A stretch of DNA of 64,000 nt from Spirochaeta thermophila DSM 6578. Lineage in GTDB: Bacteria; Spirochaetota; Spirochaetia; Winmispirales; Winmispiraceae. The stretch lies in assembly GCF_000184345.1 (NCBI RefSeq), contig NC_017583.1:2046001-2110000 (forward strand). The letters run 5' to 3'. Under the pieces are notes generated by a model that had not been told where the DNA came from, searched no databases, and was given only the letters and a program-made list of their open reading frames with translations. A program made the translations under genes and the position numbers. The first letter of the stretch is position 1, and each line of letters begins with the position of its first letter. Shown one piece after another: positions 33,551 through 42,489 of this stretch.

Positions 33551-36106
33551 CTACAGATCTTCCTCCTGAGCCCCCTGGTACTCCGGCGGTACCTGGAGGA
33601 TCTCGCGGGGCTTGCTCCCGTTCGCAGGACCCACGATCCCGAGGTCTTCCATGGCCTCCACCAGCCGGGCCGCCCTGTTGTAGCCAATCTTGAGCCGCCT
33701 CTGGAGGTAGGAGGCCGAGGCCTTGCCGGTGGAGACCACGATCTGGATGGCGCGCTCCAGGAGGGGATCCTCCAGGTCTCCCTGTAGCGAGGGGTCGTCC
33801 TCCTCTTCGTCTATGAAGATCTCGTCGTCCACGTAGTCGGGCGGGCCGAGTTCCTTGAGGTAGGCGACCAGGCGTTCCACCTCTTCTTCCGAGACAAAGG
33901 CGCCCTGGATGCGCACGGGGAAGGGCTGCCACGGCGAGGTGAAGAGCATGTCCCCCCTGCCGAGGAGCTTCTCGGCGCCCACGCTGTCGATGATGATCCG
34001 GGAGTCGAACTTGCTCGCCACCATGAAGGCGATCCGGGAGGGAATGTTGGCCTTGATGAGACCGGTGATCACGTCGATGGAGGGCCGCTGCGTGGCGAGC
34101 ACCAGGTGGAGTCCCACGGCGCGGGACATGGCCGCAAGCCGGGCGAGGATGGCCTCGAGGTCCTTTCCCGCGGTGGCCATGAGGTCTGCGAACTCGTCGA
34201 TGATGATGACGATGTAGGGAAGCCGTTCCATGGCGAGGCCCTCGCGCTCCACCTTCTGGTTGTAGGCGCGGATGTCGCGGGCGCCCACGGCATCGAGGAG
34301 GGCGTAGCGCCGTTCCATCTCGTAGACGCAGTACTGGAGGGCCTGGAAGGCCCTCTTCGGGTCGGTGACCACGGGCGTGAGGAGGTGGGGGATGTCGTTG
34401 TAGAGCTTGAGCTCCACGATCTTGGGGTCGATGAGCATGAGGCGAACCTCGCGGGGGGACCTGCTGTAGAGGACCGAGCAGATGATGGCGTTCACACAGA
34501 CCGACTTTCCCGAACCGGTGGCGCCTGCGATGAGGAGGTGGGGGGTCTGGGTGAGGTCGACCACCTGGGGTTCGCCGGTGATGTCCTTGCCGAGGATCAC
34601 CGGGATCCCGTAACGCGGGTCAGAGAGGTCGGTCTGTTCCAGGATCTCCCTCAGCGAGACGAGCTCCCTGTGCTTGTTGGGAACTTCCACGCCCACGGCA
34701 CGCTTACCGGGAATGGGGGCCACGATGCGGACACTCTGGGCTGCGAGCCGCAAGGCGATGTTGTCGGCGAGGTTGACGATGCGGGAGAGCTTCACCCCGG
34801 GGGCGGGGAGGATCTCGTACATGGTGATGACCGGCCCCCTCCGGATCCCGATGAGCTCGGCCTCGATGCCGAACTCCGAGAGGGTCTCGAGGAGAAGCTC
34901 CCCTGCCTTCTTGATCTCCTCCTTGTTGTCGGAGGAGAGCTCGGGGTACCGGGCGAGGATCCCTTCTATCGGCACCCGATAGGGGCCCTCGAAGGCGTGT
35001 AAGGATCCAGGGGACTCCTGCGAAAGGGATTCCCGTCGGGGGCGCTGCTCAACCGAAGATGAGATCCGGCCTTGGGAAGGGGATGGCCCGCGCGAGGAGG
35101 AAGTGCGAGGGGCATCTCCGCCTCCTTCAGTGTCCCGAGGGGCCACGGGGCCTTCCGTCTCCTCTCGCGTGCGCCCGAGGGGGAGGTAGATGGGCTCCTC
35201 GTCGGGCGCAGGGGCTTCCCCCTCATCCCCGACGACCGGGGAGTCGGGTTGCGCATGCGCCCCGGGCGCTTCCCCTCGGGAGGCACGGGGTTCGGGCATC
35301 GCAGGAGGGGCCGACGGGAGGGGGGCTTCCCCCTCCGCGTCAGGGAGGGAGGATGCGAGACCGGCGAGCTCACCTTCCTCCTCCTGCACCTCCCCTTCCC
35401 CGTCCATCCCGCGCTCGGGTGCGGGAGCCTCGAGGAGGAGCACCTCCGACTCCCTCCGATCGGATTCAGGACGGGTCGAGGTCTTCACGCGGCCTGCGAT
35501 CCTCACGAGCACCGAGTCCTCGGGGAGGATGCGCACCCGCTCATCCTCCCTTCCTCGCAGTGCCTCGCCCCCCGAGGGCACAGAGGCGGAGGGAGGATCG
35601 GCCTCGGGTGTCCGGCGAGGCTGGGTTTCCTGCCCTCCCGGCCCGCCACGCCCACTCCCCTCGTCCCACACAGGCACGTGGCCCCTGAACCAGGGGATGA
35701 GGCGGACGATCCCCACCAGGCTCACCATGCCCAGGAGCGTGGTGATGAGGCCGGCGCCCGGCCTGGTGAAGGCCCGGATGAGGGCCCCGGGAAGGGGGGC
35801 GTGCACGGCGAAGGGGTCGACCAGGAGCCTGGCTGCGAGGCCGAAGAAGAGGAGCGGGAGCAGGGTGGTTTTGAGCCAGAGGAAGAACCAGAGCGGGAAC
35901 GATCGCCGCACGAGGAGCACGCCGACGATGCACAGGTAGAGGAAGACCCAGAGCCCGGGGAGGTGGAAGGAGGAGAGGACGAAGGAGACGGGCGGGAAGG
36001 GATCGCCGGGCAGTCCTGCGAGCGAGGCTGCCGCGGCGAGGAGTCCTGCCGCGCCACTTGCAATGAGAAGGCTTCCGAGGGCGGTGCGCACGAGCCGAGC
36101 GAACAC
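33551..36106 (-). CDS. ftsK: DNA translocase FtsK/SpoIIIE
   Basis: An 851-residue septal DNA pump that clears and aligns chromosome termini during division. Four hydrophobic segments lie in the first 170 residues. A long, Pro/Glu-rich low-complexity linker follows (about 170-380). The RecA-like motor has P-loop IAGATGSGKSV, the LMLIDPKIVELKLYNDIPHL region, Walker B IVIIIDEFADLM and TQRPSIDVITG. A C-terminal winged-helix gamma domain (IVVSTGKASASYLQRRLKIGYNRAARL) should read orienting DNA sequences. I chose GTG 36106 because AGGAGG sits 4 bases upstream; ATG 36127 and 36133 lack a ribosome site. It follows uppP after 89 bases. Confidence 0.92.
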   Translation of the reverse strand: MFARLVRTALGSLLIASGAAGLLAAAASLAGLPGDPFPPVSFVLSSFHLPGLWVFLYLCIVGVLLVRRSFPLWFFLWLKTTLLPLLFFGLAARLLVDPFAVHAPLPGALIRAFTRPGAGLITTLLGMVSLVGIVRLIPWFRGHVPVWDEGSGRGGPGGQETQPRRTPEADPPSASVPSGGEALRGREDERVRILPEDSVLVRIAGRVKTSTRPESDRRESEVLLLEAPAPERGMDGEGEVQEEEGELAGLASSLPDAEGEAPLPSAPPAMPEPRASRGEAPGAHAQPDSPVVGDEGEAPAPDEEPIYLPLGRTREETEGPVAPRDTEGGGDAPRTSSSRGPSPSQGRISSSVEQRPRRESLSQESPGSLHAFEGPYRVPIEGILARYPELSSDNKEEIKKAGELLLETLSEFGIEAELIGIRRGPVITMYEILPAPGVKLSRIVNLADNIALRLAAQSVRIVAPIPGKRAVGVEVPNKHRELVSLREILEQTDLSDPRYGIPVILGKDITGEPQVVDLTQTPHLLIAGATGSGKSVCVNAIICSVLYSRSPREVRLMLIDPKIVELKLYNDIPHLLTPVVTDPKRAFQALQYCVYEMERRYALLDAVGARDIRAYNQKVEREGLAMERLPYIVIIIDEFADLMATAGKDLEAILARLAAMSRAVGLHLVLATQRPSIDVITGLIKANIPSRIAFMVASKFDSRIIIDSVGAEKLLGRGDMLFTSPWQPFPVRIQGAFVSEEEVERLVAYLKELGPPDYVDDEIFIDEEEDDPSLQGDLEDPLLERAIQIVVSTGKASASYLQRRLKIGYNRAARLVEAMEDLGIVGPANGSKPREILQVPPEYQGAQEEDL

Positions 36107-36195
36107 GATACCTCCTCTGCTCTTCATCGGCACGTTTCAAGGCCGGGTTTACCTGCGGGGGTATCCGCAGATCCGGGGCCTCAAGGGGGTGCCCC

Positions 36196-36996
36196 TCACA
36201 GGAGGATGAGGCCGACCAGTCCCGCGGGCACGAGGTAGAAGGCGAAGAGGGGGAGCCTGCCGGCCTTCACCACCCGGAGGAGAGCCTTGAGGGCGAGGTA
36301 TCCCGAGAGGAGGGCGGCCGCCATGCCGGCGAGAAGCGAGGGAAGGGGGACCTGGGAGGCGAGCTCGCCTGCATCTGCAAGCTCGAGCACGAGGGCGCCC
36401 AGGATCGCAGGGACCGAGAGGAGGAAGGAGAACTCGCCTGCATCGCGCCGGGAGATGCCGAGGTGGAGGGCGGCGCCGATGGTGCTCCCGGATCGGGAGA
36501 TGCCGGGGAGCACGGCGAGTCCCTGCACCAGGCCCACGACCAGGCCGTCGGTGAGGCGGATGTGGTGAAGGTTCCGGCCCTCACGGGTGGGGGCGAGGGC
36601 GGTGCTCACGAGGAGGAGGGCGGTCACCAGGAGCATGGCTGCAGCGAAGCGTGGGTGACCGAAGGAGGGAAGGTCCTTCACGAGCAGGCCGAGGAGCGCG
36701 GTGGCCGCGGTGCCCACCAGGAGGACGAGGGCAAGTCTCCCCAGCGCACGATCAGCGTCTGTCCGGCTCCCCCCGAGGAGGCGCAGGAGGGCGGCGAGTA
36801 TCTCGAGGATGCGTCCCCAGAAGGCCCCTACCACCACGAGGAGGGTGGCCACGTGGAGGAGCACGTCGAAGAGCAGGGGCACCTCGCCGAGGCCGAAGAG
36901 GTGCTGGGCGATCACGAGGTGTCCGGAGCTGGAGATGGGGAGAAACTCGGTGAGCCCCTGGAGGGTTCCCAGAATCACGGCGGTGATGATGTCCAC
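36196..36996 (-). CDS. uppP: Undecaprenyl-diphosphatase
   Basis: A 266-residue polytopic membrane enzyme that dephosphorylates undecaprenyl diphosphate to recycle the lipid carrier for peptidoglycan. The signatures GLTEFLPISSSGHLVIA near the N-terminus and VLPGISRSGSTIGAAL in the middle are the two active-site loops of the BacA/UppP family. It starts with GTG 36996 after AAGGAG and lies 11 bases downstream of the lytic transglycosylase, so the two share a transcript. It also fits with the glycosylation cassette at 10.9-16 kb, which needs the same kind of carrier. Confidence 0.95.
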   Translation of the reverse strand: MDIITAVILGTLQGLTEFLPISSSGHLVIAQHLFGLGEVPLLFDVLLHVATLLVVVGAFWGRILEILAALLRLLGGSRTDADRALGRLALVLLVGTAATALLGLLVKDLPSFGHPRFAAAMLLVTALLLVSTALAPTREGRNLHHIRLTDGLVVGLVQGLAVLPGISRSGSTIGAALHLGISRRDAGEFSFLLSVPAILGALVLELADAGELASQVPLPSLLAGMAAALLSGYLALKALLRVVKAGRLPLFAFYLVPAGLVGLILL

Positions 36997-37007
36997 GTCA
37001 CGACTCC

Positions 37008-39089
37008 TTAAAGAGAGAGTGCCTGCGCCACGTCAGTCCCGGTGAGTCGGAAGAGTTCGTCCCTCACCGAACGGCCGTGGTAAAGGTAGGCGTAGTATAC
37101 CGAGGAGGCGAGGACCTTGCGAAGGTAGTGGCGGGTCTCGGGGAGGGGCAGGGCCTCTATCCAGAGGAGGGGCGGGAGGTGCGCGTAGGAGGCACTCCAT
37201 GTCTTGGCTCTGGTGGGGCCTGCGTTGTAGGCGGCGAGGGCGTAGATGGGGAGGGAGAAGCGCTCGAGCATGCGCGAGAGGTAGGAAGTGCCCAGGGTGA
37301 TGTTGTAGGAGGGGTCCTCCAGGTCGCCTGGTTCCATCCTGAGGCGGCGGCGTTCCTCGTCGGCGGTGGCGGGGATGAGCTGCATGAGGCCCACTGCGTC
37401 GGCGTGCGAGACGATGTTCGGGGAAAAGAGGCTCTCTTCACGCATGAGTCCGTAGAGCAGGGCGCGGTCGAGGGAGGGGTGGGGGCGGAGGGTGCGAAGG
37501 GCGGACTCCACGTGGTCGAGGAAAGGGCGGGGATAGAGCACGGTGCGCACGAGGTCCTCAGGTAGCGGGATGCCTTCCTCGTGGAGGTCGGCGAGGAGGT
37601 GGATGGCCTGGTAGTGGAAGCCGGCCTGGGAGAGGGCGCGGGCGAGGTCGAAGAGGACGTCAGGGGCGGCGGTAGGCAGGTAGTGCCGGATGAGGGAGGG
37701 AAGGCGTGGGTAGAGGGGACGGAAGCGAACGGCGAGTCGGATGAAGCGGGTGGCGGCAGGGTCGGAGGTGCGAGGGCTGCGCGGGGTGCGGGTGTAGTAG
37801 GCGAGAGGCGAGGCGTCGGGGTGGGCGAGGAGGTAGTAGTAGGGGTGGGTGTGGGGTGAGGCGGAGGCCTGTGCGAGGGCATCCTTGAGGGTGTGCGCCT
37901 CGTCGGAGGAGAGGGAGAGGAGGCCGGCAGAGGCAGAGGCGAGGATGGCGGTGGAGAGGAGGGCGCGGTGGGGCGGGGAGAGGATGGGGGCGAGGGCGGT
38001 GTAGAGGCGGGGGAGGGTGCGGAACTCGCCGGTGCGTATGAGTTCGGAGACGTACTCGTCGAGCACAGGGGAGAGCTCCTGCGTGCTGTGGAGGAGGGCG
38101 GGGAGGCGGGGGGCCAGGGTGAGGGGGGCGTCCCCCCCACGGCGGACGGCGTTCGCAAAGAGGTACCAGGCGGCCCGGGCGCGGAGCGAGGGGGAGGAGG
38201 CCTCTTCACCCACGGTCTCCCACACCTGGTCGGACCGGTCATAGTCGCCTGCAAAGCGAAAGAGCCTGCCGGCGTAGTCGAGGGCAGAGAGCCGTACCTC
38301 CGATCGCGTCTCGGCCAGCGAAAGGAAGAAGGAGGCGCCCTCCGAGAGGCGGCCTGAGAGTCTGTAAGCGGTGTAGAGGTCTGCGAGCACCGTAGGCGTG
38401 GCCCTCTCCCCTCCCCCCAGGTACGCCCGGTACCCCTCCACCGCCTCCCCATACCGCCCCTCCCTCACCGCCCCCACCGCCTCACCCAGCACCCCCCACT
38501 CCCCCACCACCCACACCCCCTCCGGCACCTCCCGCGCCCTCACCTCCTCCAGCACCCTCTCCCACTCCCCAAGCGCCCACAGCGCCCACGCCCGCACCCT
38601 CCCCTCCCCTTCCTCGGCCACCCACTCCAACACCTCCCTCTCACCCCCTCCCCGCCGTGCCCACACCTCCACCAGCCTCGCCAGCGCCTCCCCCCGCAAC
38701 ACCCCGTACCCCACCCCCCTCCTCGCCCACTCCTCCACCCCCGCAAGATCACCCCGGTCGTACGAATCCTCCATCAACCACCCGACGGCCCCCACCCTCG
38801 CAGGCACCGACCCGCTCCCCGCCGCCACCTCCATACACACCCTCGCCTCCTCCCGCAACCCCATCCCCTCATACACCAGCCCCAGGAAGAACGCCGCCCC
38901 CTCCTCCTCACGCTCCGCCCCCCGGGCGAGCACCCCCGCCTCCCGCCCCTCTAGCACCTCCACCCTCCCCTCCTCGAGCCCGTCGAGCACCCCCACCACC
39001 CCGTCCTCCACCCCACCCTCCGAGGCGCAGGCCCACACCAACACCACCCCCAGCGCTGCGACGCAGAGGGAGACGCGCACCATCGACAT
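37008..39089 (-). CDS. Lipoprotein soluble lytic murein transglycosylase (SLT family)
   Basis: A 693-residue exported lipoprotein. The signal peptide ends in lipobox VWAC (Cys near residue 21). Most of the protein is a TPR-like alpha superhelix as in Slt70. The last 170 residues form the lysozyme-like catalytic domain, with catalytic Glu in MREESLFSP, GLMQLIPAT and AYNAGPTRAKTW. It cleaves peptidoglycan strands to 1,6-anhydro products. The start at 39089 has GGGGTGG 5 bases upstream. Coding sequence is odd: up to about residue 230 it is G-rich (Val, Glu, Gly, Trp), after that C-rich (Pro, Leu, Ser, His), with the switch near 38400. It follows the anchored Hsp70-like gene after 11 bases. Confidence 0.9.
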   Translation of the reverse strand: MSMVRVSLCVAALGVVLVWACASEGGVEDGVVGVLDGLEEGRVEVLEGREAGVLARGAEREEEGAAFFLGLVYEGMGLREEARVCMEVAAGSGSVPARVGAVGWLMEDSYDRGDLAGVEEWARRGVGYGVLRGEALARLVEVWARRGGGEREVLEWVAEEGEGRVRAWALWALGEWERVLEEVRAREVPEGVWVVGEWGVLGEAVGAVREGRYGEAVEGYRAYLGGGERATPTVLADLYTAYRLSGRLSEGASFFLSLAETRSEVRLSALDYAGRLFRFAGDYDRSDQVWETVGEEASSPSLRARAAWYLFANAVRRGGDAPLTLAPRLPALLHSTQELSPVLDEYVSELIRTGEFRTLPRLYTALAPILSPPHRALLSTAILASASAGLLSLSSDEAHTLKDALAQASASPHTHPYYYLLAHPDASPLAYYTRTPRSPRTSDPAATRFIRLAVRFRPLYPRLPSLIRHYLPTAAPDVLFDLARALSQAGFHYQAIHLLADLHEEGIPLPEDLVRTVLYPRPFLDHVESALRTLRPHPSLDRALLYGLMREESLFSPNIVSHADAVGLMQLIPATADEERRRLRMEPGDLEDPSYNITLGTSYLSRMLERFSLPIYALAAYNAGPTRAKTWSASYAHLPPLLWIEALPLPETRHYLRKVLASSVYYAYLYHGRSVRDELFRLTGTDVAQALSL

Positions 39090-39100
39090 CGAGACCACCC

Positions 39101-39709
39101 CTATCGTCTCAGGGACATACAGAGAAGTCCCGCCCACCCCGCCGCCATCCGCAGCCCCTCACCCAGCGACCCCTCGAGCCGGGGAAGCGGCTCGGGCTGG
39201 AGGAGGAACCGATACACCAGATACGCACCGCCAAGCGCCACCCCCAGTCCCAGGAGCACCCCTGCCACCAGGAGCAGCCACCACCACGCCGACCGCCGCG
39301 GCCGCTCCTCCTCCCACTCGCTGAAGACATCCTCGTCCAGATCCCCCTGCCGCCTCATCTCCTCCTCGAGCGCCTCCCGCTCCTCGGGAGAGAGGAGATC
39401 GAGATCGGGGAGCGCGTACTCCTCCTCGATGAGCGAGAGGTTCACGTTCAGGTGCTGCTGCCGGTCGCCCGACCGCGCACGCGCCACCAGCCGCCCATCC
39501 CGGACGAGCACATCCACCACCACCTCCCCCACCGCCTCGATGAAGAGCGAACCCACGTGGAGCTCCTTCTGATCATCACGCATGAGGAGCCGCACCTCGA
39601 CCTGGCGCTGGCCCTCGTGCGCCGGCTCGAGCACCACCCGCTTCGCCCCACCGCTCCTCTCATCCACCAAGGGGAAGAACCGTCTGTCCGCAAGCGCTAT
39701 GCCCACCAT
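39101..39709 (-). CDS. C-terminally anchored protein with an Hsp70 substrate-binding-like domain
   Basis: A 202-residue protein. Residues 1-95 can be aligned by eye with the beta-sandwich substrate-binding domain of DnaK (FFPLVDE, KRVVLEPAHEGQRQVEVRLL, LHVGSLFIEAV, VVVDVLVRDGRLVARARSGDRQQHLNVNL). There is no ATPase domain. An acidic helix-rich linker follows (SPEEREALEEEMRRQGD), then one membrane span (about 146-168) and a short tail. With no signal peptide, the domain should lie in the cytoplasm held to the membrane by its tail. The role might be holding unfolded clients near the envelope; this is inference. The first gene of the envelope operon slt-uppP-ftsK. Confidence 0.6.
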   Translation of the reverse strand: MVGIALADRRFFPLVDERSGGAKRVVLEPAHEGQRQVEVRLLMRDDQKELHVGSLFIEAVGEVVVDVLVRDGRLVARARSGDRQQHLNVNLSLIEEEYALPDLDLLSPEEREALEEEMRRQGDLDEDVFSEWEEERPRRSAWWWLLLVAGVLLGLGVALGGAYLVYRFLLQPEPLPRLEGSLGEGLRMAAGWAGLLCMSLRR

Positions 39710-39717
39710 GTACCTCT

Positions 39718-39747
39718 AGAGTAAAACCCACACACGCGATTTGTCAA
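39718..39747 (-). promoter_or_regulatory. Promoter of the envelope operon
   Basis: Minus strand: perfect TTGACA (39742-39747), 18 bases, TACTCT (39718-39723). The -10 ends 8 bases before the ATG at 39709. TTGACA is half of a perfect palindrome, TTGTCA-A-TGACAA (39741-39753). The IS element begins only 34 bases upstream of this promoter's -35. Confidence 0.55.
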
Positions 39748-39780
39748 TGACAAAGATCCTTGGGCACTGTCAAGGGGGAG

Positions 39781-41108
39781 TGTTGAAATGGGGGGGTGTC
39801 AAGACTCGATAAAAATGTCACCCTTTTTAACTCAGTTAAAATGTCACCCCCTGGGTAGTATTCTCTTCATCCTGCCCGCTGTTTGGTGTGCCGTGCAGGA
39901 GTTACCCGCTCATACTTCAACTCCCTATTCTCATGGAACAGGGAGATCGTTTCATCCAGGTATTTTCGAACCAGGACCTTCTGTTTCGGCCGAGGAAGGA
40001 AGCCTTTGTCGTTCTTGATCTGCAGCACCTGCCTCTCATAGTAGATTGTGTAATCGTTTTGTACGACTCGATTCGCTTCAAAGCAAAAGATCTCTTTCAG
40101 CTTCGTTTCTTTGGTACATCGCACATGCACGTCCTGCGAGTCTTCCGCTTCTACCGCAAAGCGTTCGTTGAACTGAGGCAGGAACGTCTCCCACAAGTAC
40201 CGGTTCGCCTCCTCGATCGTACAAATCCCCGCAAGACGCAGTTCCTTCACCAACCGATCCTGCAGAATCCCGTTCCGCCGTTCCACCCGCCCTTTCGCTT
40301 GCGGCGAATACGCACTCACGATCTGTACCCCCAGTTTGTCGCACGCCCGCTCGAATGCGGTTTTCGGCTCTTTGCCCGCCAACTGTTCCTCCAGCGTCGG
40401 TTCCCGCAGCGTCTTGTAGCCGTTTTTCAAGTCACAGTACAGACTCATCGGGATCCCATACTGCTCCACCCAGCCCCACAGCAGCTGCATCGCCGCAGCG
40501 CTCGTCTCCTGTTCACTGAACCGCGCATACGTGATCCCCGTCGCATCATCCACCATCACCATCAAGCAACAGGCACTGCGCCGTCCTTCAAACCAATCAT
40601 GCGGGGACCCGTCAAACTGAACCAGCTCCCCAAAACAGGCCCGCCGTTTCCTCCGGCTTCGGTACGGCTTCCTCCTCTTCTTCCTCGCCCAGATTCCTTC
40701 CTCCAGCAGCCACCTGCGTAGCGTCTCGTGATCCACCTCAAGACCTTCCTTCGCCAACTGCTCGCTCGCAAACGTCGGCCCAAAATCCCCGTACCTCTCC
40801 CGATACCTACTCACCACCCTCTGCCGAAACTCCTCCTCCTTCCGATTCCCCGACGGTTTGCCTCGGTTCCCATGCCGCAATCCCGCGATCCCCCCTTCCC
40901 GGAGCCTCTTCTTCCACCGCTGCACCTGCCGTTTGCTCACCCCTAAGATCTGCGCTACCTGCTCGTTCGTCAGACCTTGGCTTTCCATCTTCCCCAACAC
41001 TTCCGCTCGTTTTAATTCCTTTAGACTCATCTCGATCATCCCCCCATTCTCTCAGGGGGTGACATTTTTATCGAGTCCTAGGGGTGACATTATTACTGAG
41101 TTTCAACA
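39781..41108. mobile_element. Complete IS1202-like insertion sequence (ISNCY group)
   Basis: An element of 1328 bp bounded by TGTTGAAA at 39781 and its inverted copy TTTCAACA ending at 41108. Each end carries two copies of an approx. 22-bp motif around ATGTCACCCC (39804-39823 and 39830-39852 on the left; 41054-41076 and 41080-41101, inverted, on the right), likely transposase-binding sites. One full-length transposase gene fills the interior. I could not see matching target-site duplications in the flanks. It sits between the envelope operon promoter and the end of the cNMP-binding regulator gene and interrupts no obvious gene. Confidence 0.88.
39867..41039 (-). CDS. IS1202-like (ISNCY) DDE transposase
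   Basis: A 390-residue full-length transposase. The N-terminus is a helix-turn-helix (LTNEQVAQILGVSKRQVQRWKKRL) followed by a second DNA-binding region. The rve-type catalytic core has the first Asp in LVQFDGSPHDWF, the second in SLYCDLKNGYKT and the Glu in KGRVERRNGIL. The tail (KVLVRKYLDETISLFHENREL) matches the ISNCY/IS1202 type. It starts at ATG 41039 after a G-run. No frameshift or internal stop is seen, so the element may be active. Confidence 0.9.
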   Translation of the reverse strand: MIEMSLKELKRAEVLGKMESQGLTNEQVAQILGVSKRQVQRWKKRLREGGIAGLRHGNRGKPSGNRKEEEFRQRVVSRYRERYGDFGPTFASEQLAKEGLEVDHETLRRWLLEEGIWARKKRRKPYRSRRKRRACFGELVQFDGSPHDWFEGRRSACCLMVMVDDATGITYARFSEQETSAAAMQLLWGWVEQYGIPMSLYCDLKNGYKTLREPTLEEQLAGKEPKTAFERACDKLGVQIVSAYSPQAKGRVERRNGILQDRLVKELRLAGICTIEEANRYLWETFLPQFNERFAVEAEDSQDVHVRCTKETKLKEIFCFEANRVVQNDYTIYYERQVLQIKNDKGFLPRPKQKVLVRKYLDETISLFHENRELKYERVTPARHTKQRAG

Positions 41109-41190
41109 GGCGTAATTCTTCACGAAGGAAGGTGTAAAAAGAGATGGAGAGGGATTGGCCGGGGAACGGATCGCCCTCGAGACGGTCTCC

Positions 41191-42429
41191 TCAGAAGGCG
41201 TCCTGCGTCTTGACTCCCTTGCGCGCCCGCTCGATCCGTTCGATCTTCCTGTAGGACTTGGCCTGCTTCTCGAGCTCGGCCACGTCGCTCACCACGATCC
41301 TGTCGTCGAGCACTCGGATGAACTTGGAAGAGAGGATCTCCTGGAAGGCCCGCAGTCCCTTCTCCTGGGGGAGCCCCACCATGTTGACGAGCTCCCTGGG
41401 ACCGAAATCGAAGGTATAGGCGCTCCCGTCACGGATGGAGACCCTCAACTTTTCGAGGTGGATGAGCATCCCGTCGTAGAGGCGCGCCACCGGGTTCGCG
41501 AGCAGGGTGTTGGCAAGCTGTTTGTAGAGGAACCAGATCCGTTCGGCGAGCAGGGTGGTGAGCTTGGCGATGAGCTGGGGTTGGGTACTCACCATCCGCT
41601 CGAAATTCGCCTTGTTCACCACCAGGAGGGTGCAATCCTCGTGAGCAATGGCCGAGGCCGAGCGGGGTTTGTTCTCGAGGAGGGCCATCTCCCCGAAGAT
41701 ATCACCGGGCTTGAGAACCGCGAGGAGGACCTCCCTGTCGTTGACGATCTTGGTGATCCTCACCGAGCCCTTCTGTATCACGAAGAGTTCCTCCCCCGGC
41801 ATGTTCTCGCAAAAGATCATGGTGTCCTTGGGGTAGGTGCGGGTGAGTCCCTCGGCGGGCTCGAGGAAGACCGGCCGTGCATAGGGTTTGATCTTCTCCA
41901 TCCTCGCCTTCGCCTGTTCCACGTTCCGTCCCTGAGGAGCATACTTGAGGTACTGGTAGTAGGCGTAGTAGGCGATCGAGTACTGGTTTTGCCGTACGTA
42001 GTACTCACCCACCCTGAAGAGGTGCTCGAGATCGTACTCCTCTATGGTGTGCTTGAGGGTGAGCTGGGACAGCTTCCTGTCGAGATGTCGCATCTGGCGT
42101 GAGAACTTCTCGATGATCTTGAGCGCCACCGGGGTGTTCCGCTCGATGAGGAGGTGGTAGTTGTCACGGTGCACGGCGATGAGCGAGACATCGGTGAGGG
42201 CCTGGGCCGTCTCGATGTGGCTGTGGCGTGACATCGTGGCCACCACGCCGAAGAAGTCACCCGGCCCGAGGATGTCCCCCCCCTCGTCGTCCACTACCGA
42301 GGTCTCCCTGGCCAGACGCACCTGTCCCGAACGGATGATGTAGAAGTAGTCGGCATCCTGCTTGCCTTCCACGATGATGTACGCGCCTTTCCGGAAGTTG
42401 ACCAGGGAGAGCTGGAGTGGTTCAGCCAT
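41191..42429 (-). CDS. Double cyclic-nucleotide-binding domain regulator (Crp/Fnr-like)
   Basis: A 412-residue cytoplasmic protein with two cNMP-binding beta-rolls. The first is at about 10-120 (KGAYIIVEGKQDADYFYIIRSGQV, GPGDFFGVVA). A helical TPR-like hinge follows at about 135-185 (YYVRQNQYSIAYYAYYQYLKYAPQG). The second roll is at about 200-310 (GEELFVIQKGSVRITK, GDIFGEMALLENKPRSASAIA), with the canonical phosphate-binding GEMALL and RSA. The C-terminal 100 residues (FDFGPRELVNMVGLPQEKGLRAFQEILSSKFIRVLDDRIVV) resemble a Crp-type winged helix, so DNA binding is likely. The double-roll arrangement is one I associate with spirochaetes. It is transcribed from its own promoter downstream of the ECF-sigma operon. 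Confidence 0.85.
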   Translation of the reverse strand: MAEPLQLSLVNFRKGAYIIVEGKQDADYFYIIRSGQVRLARETSVVDDEGGDILGPGDFFGVVATMSRHSHIETAQALTDVSLIAVHRDNYHLLIERNTPVALKIIEKFSRQMRHLDRKLSQLTLKHTIEEYDLEHLFRVGEYYVRQNQYSIAYYAYYQYLKYAPQGRNVEQAKARMEKIKPYARPVFLEPAEGLTRTYPKDTMIFCENMPGEELFVIQKGSVRITKIVNDREVLLAVLKPGDIFGEMALLENKPRSASAIAHEDCTLLVVNKANFERMVSTQPQLIAKLTTLLAERIWFLYKQLANTLLANPVARLYDGMLIHLEKLRVSIRDGSAYTFDFGPRELVNMVGLPQEKGLRAFQEILSSKFIRVLDDRIVVSDVAELEKQAKSYRKIERIERARKGVKTQDAF

Positions 42430-42459
42430 CGTTCATCCTGAGGAGAATGTTCTTACCAC

Positions 42460-42489
42460 AGTATAGAAGCGTGCAATTTCCTTTGTCAA
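42460..42489 (-). promoter_or_regulatory. Promoter for the double cNMP-domain regulator
   Basis: Minus strand: TTGACA (42484-42489), 18 bases, TATACT (42460-42465); predicted leader about 24 bases. The -35 hexamer overlaps that of the plus-strand promoter at 42483. Confidence 0.65.

Noticed and set aside
39754-41140. Target-site duplication of the IS element
   Set aside because: Flanks before 39781 and after 41108 share no direct repeat that I can see.
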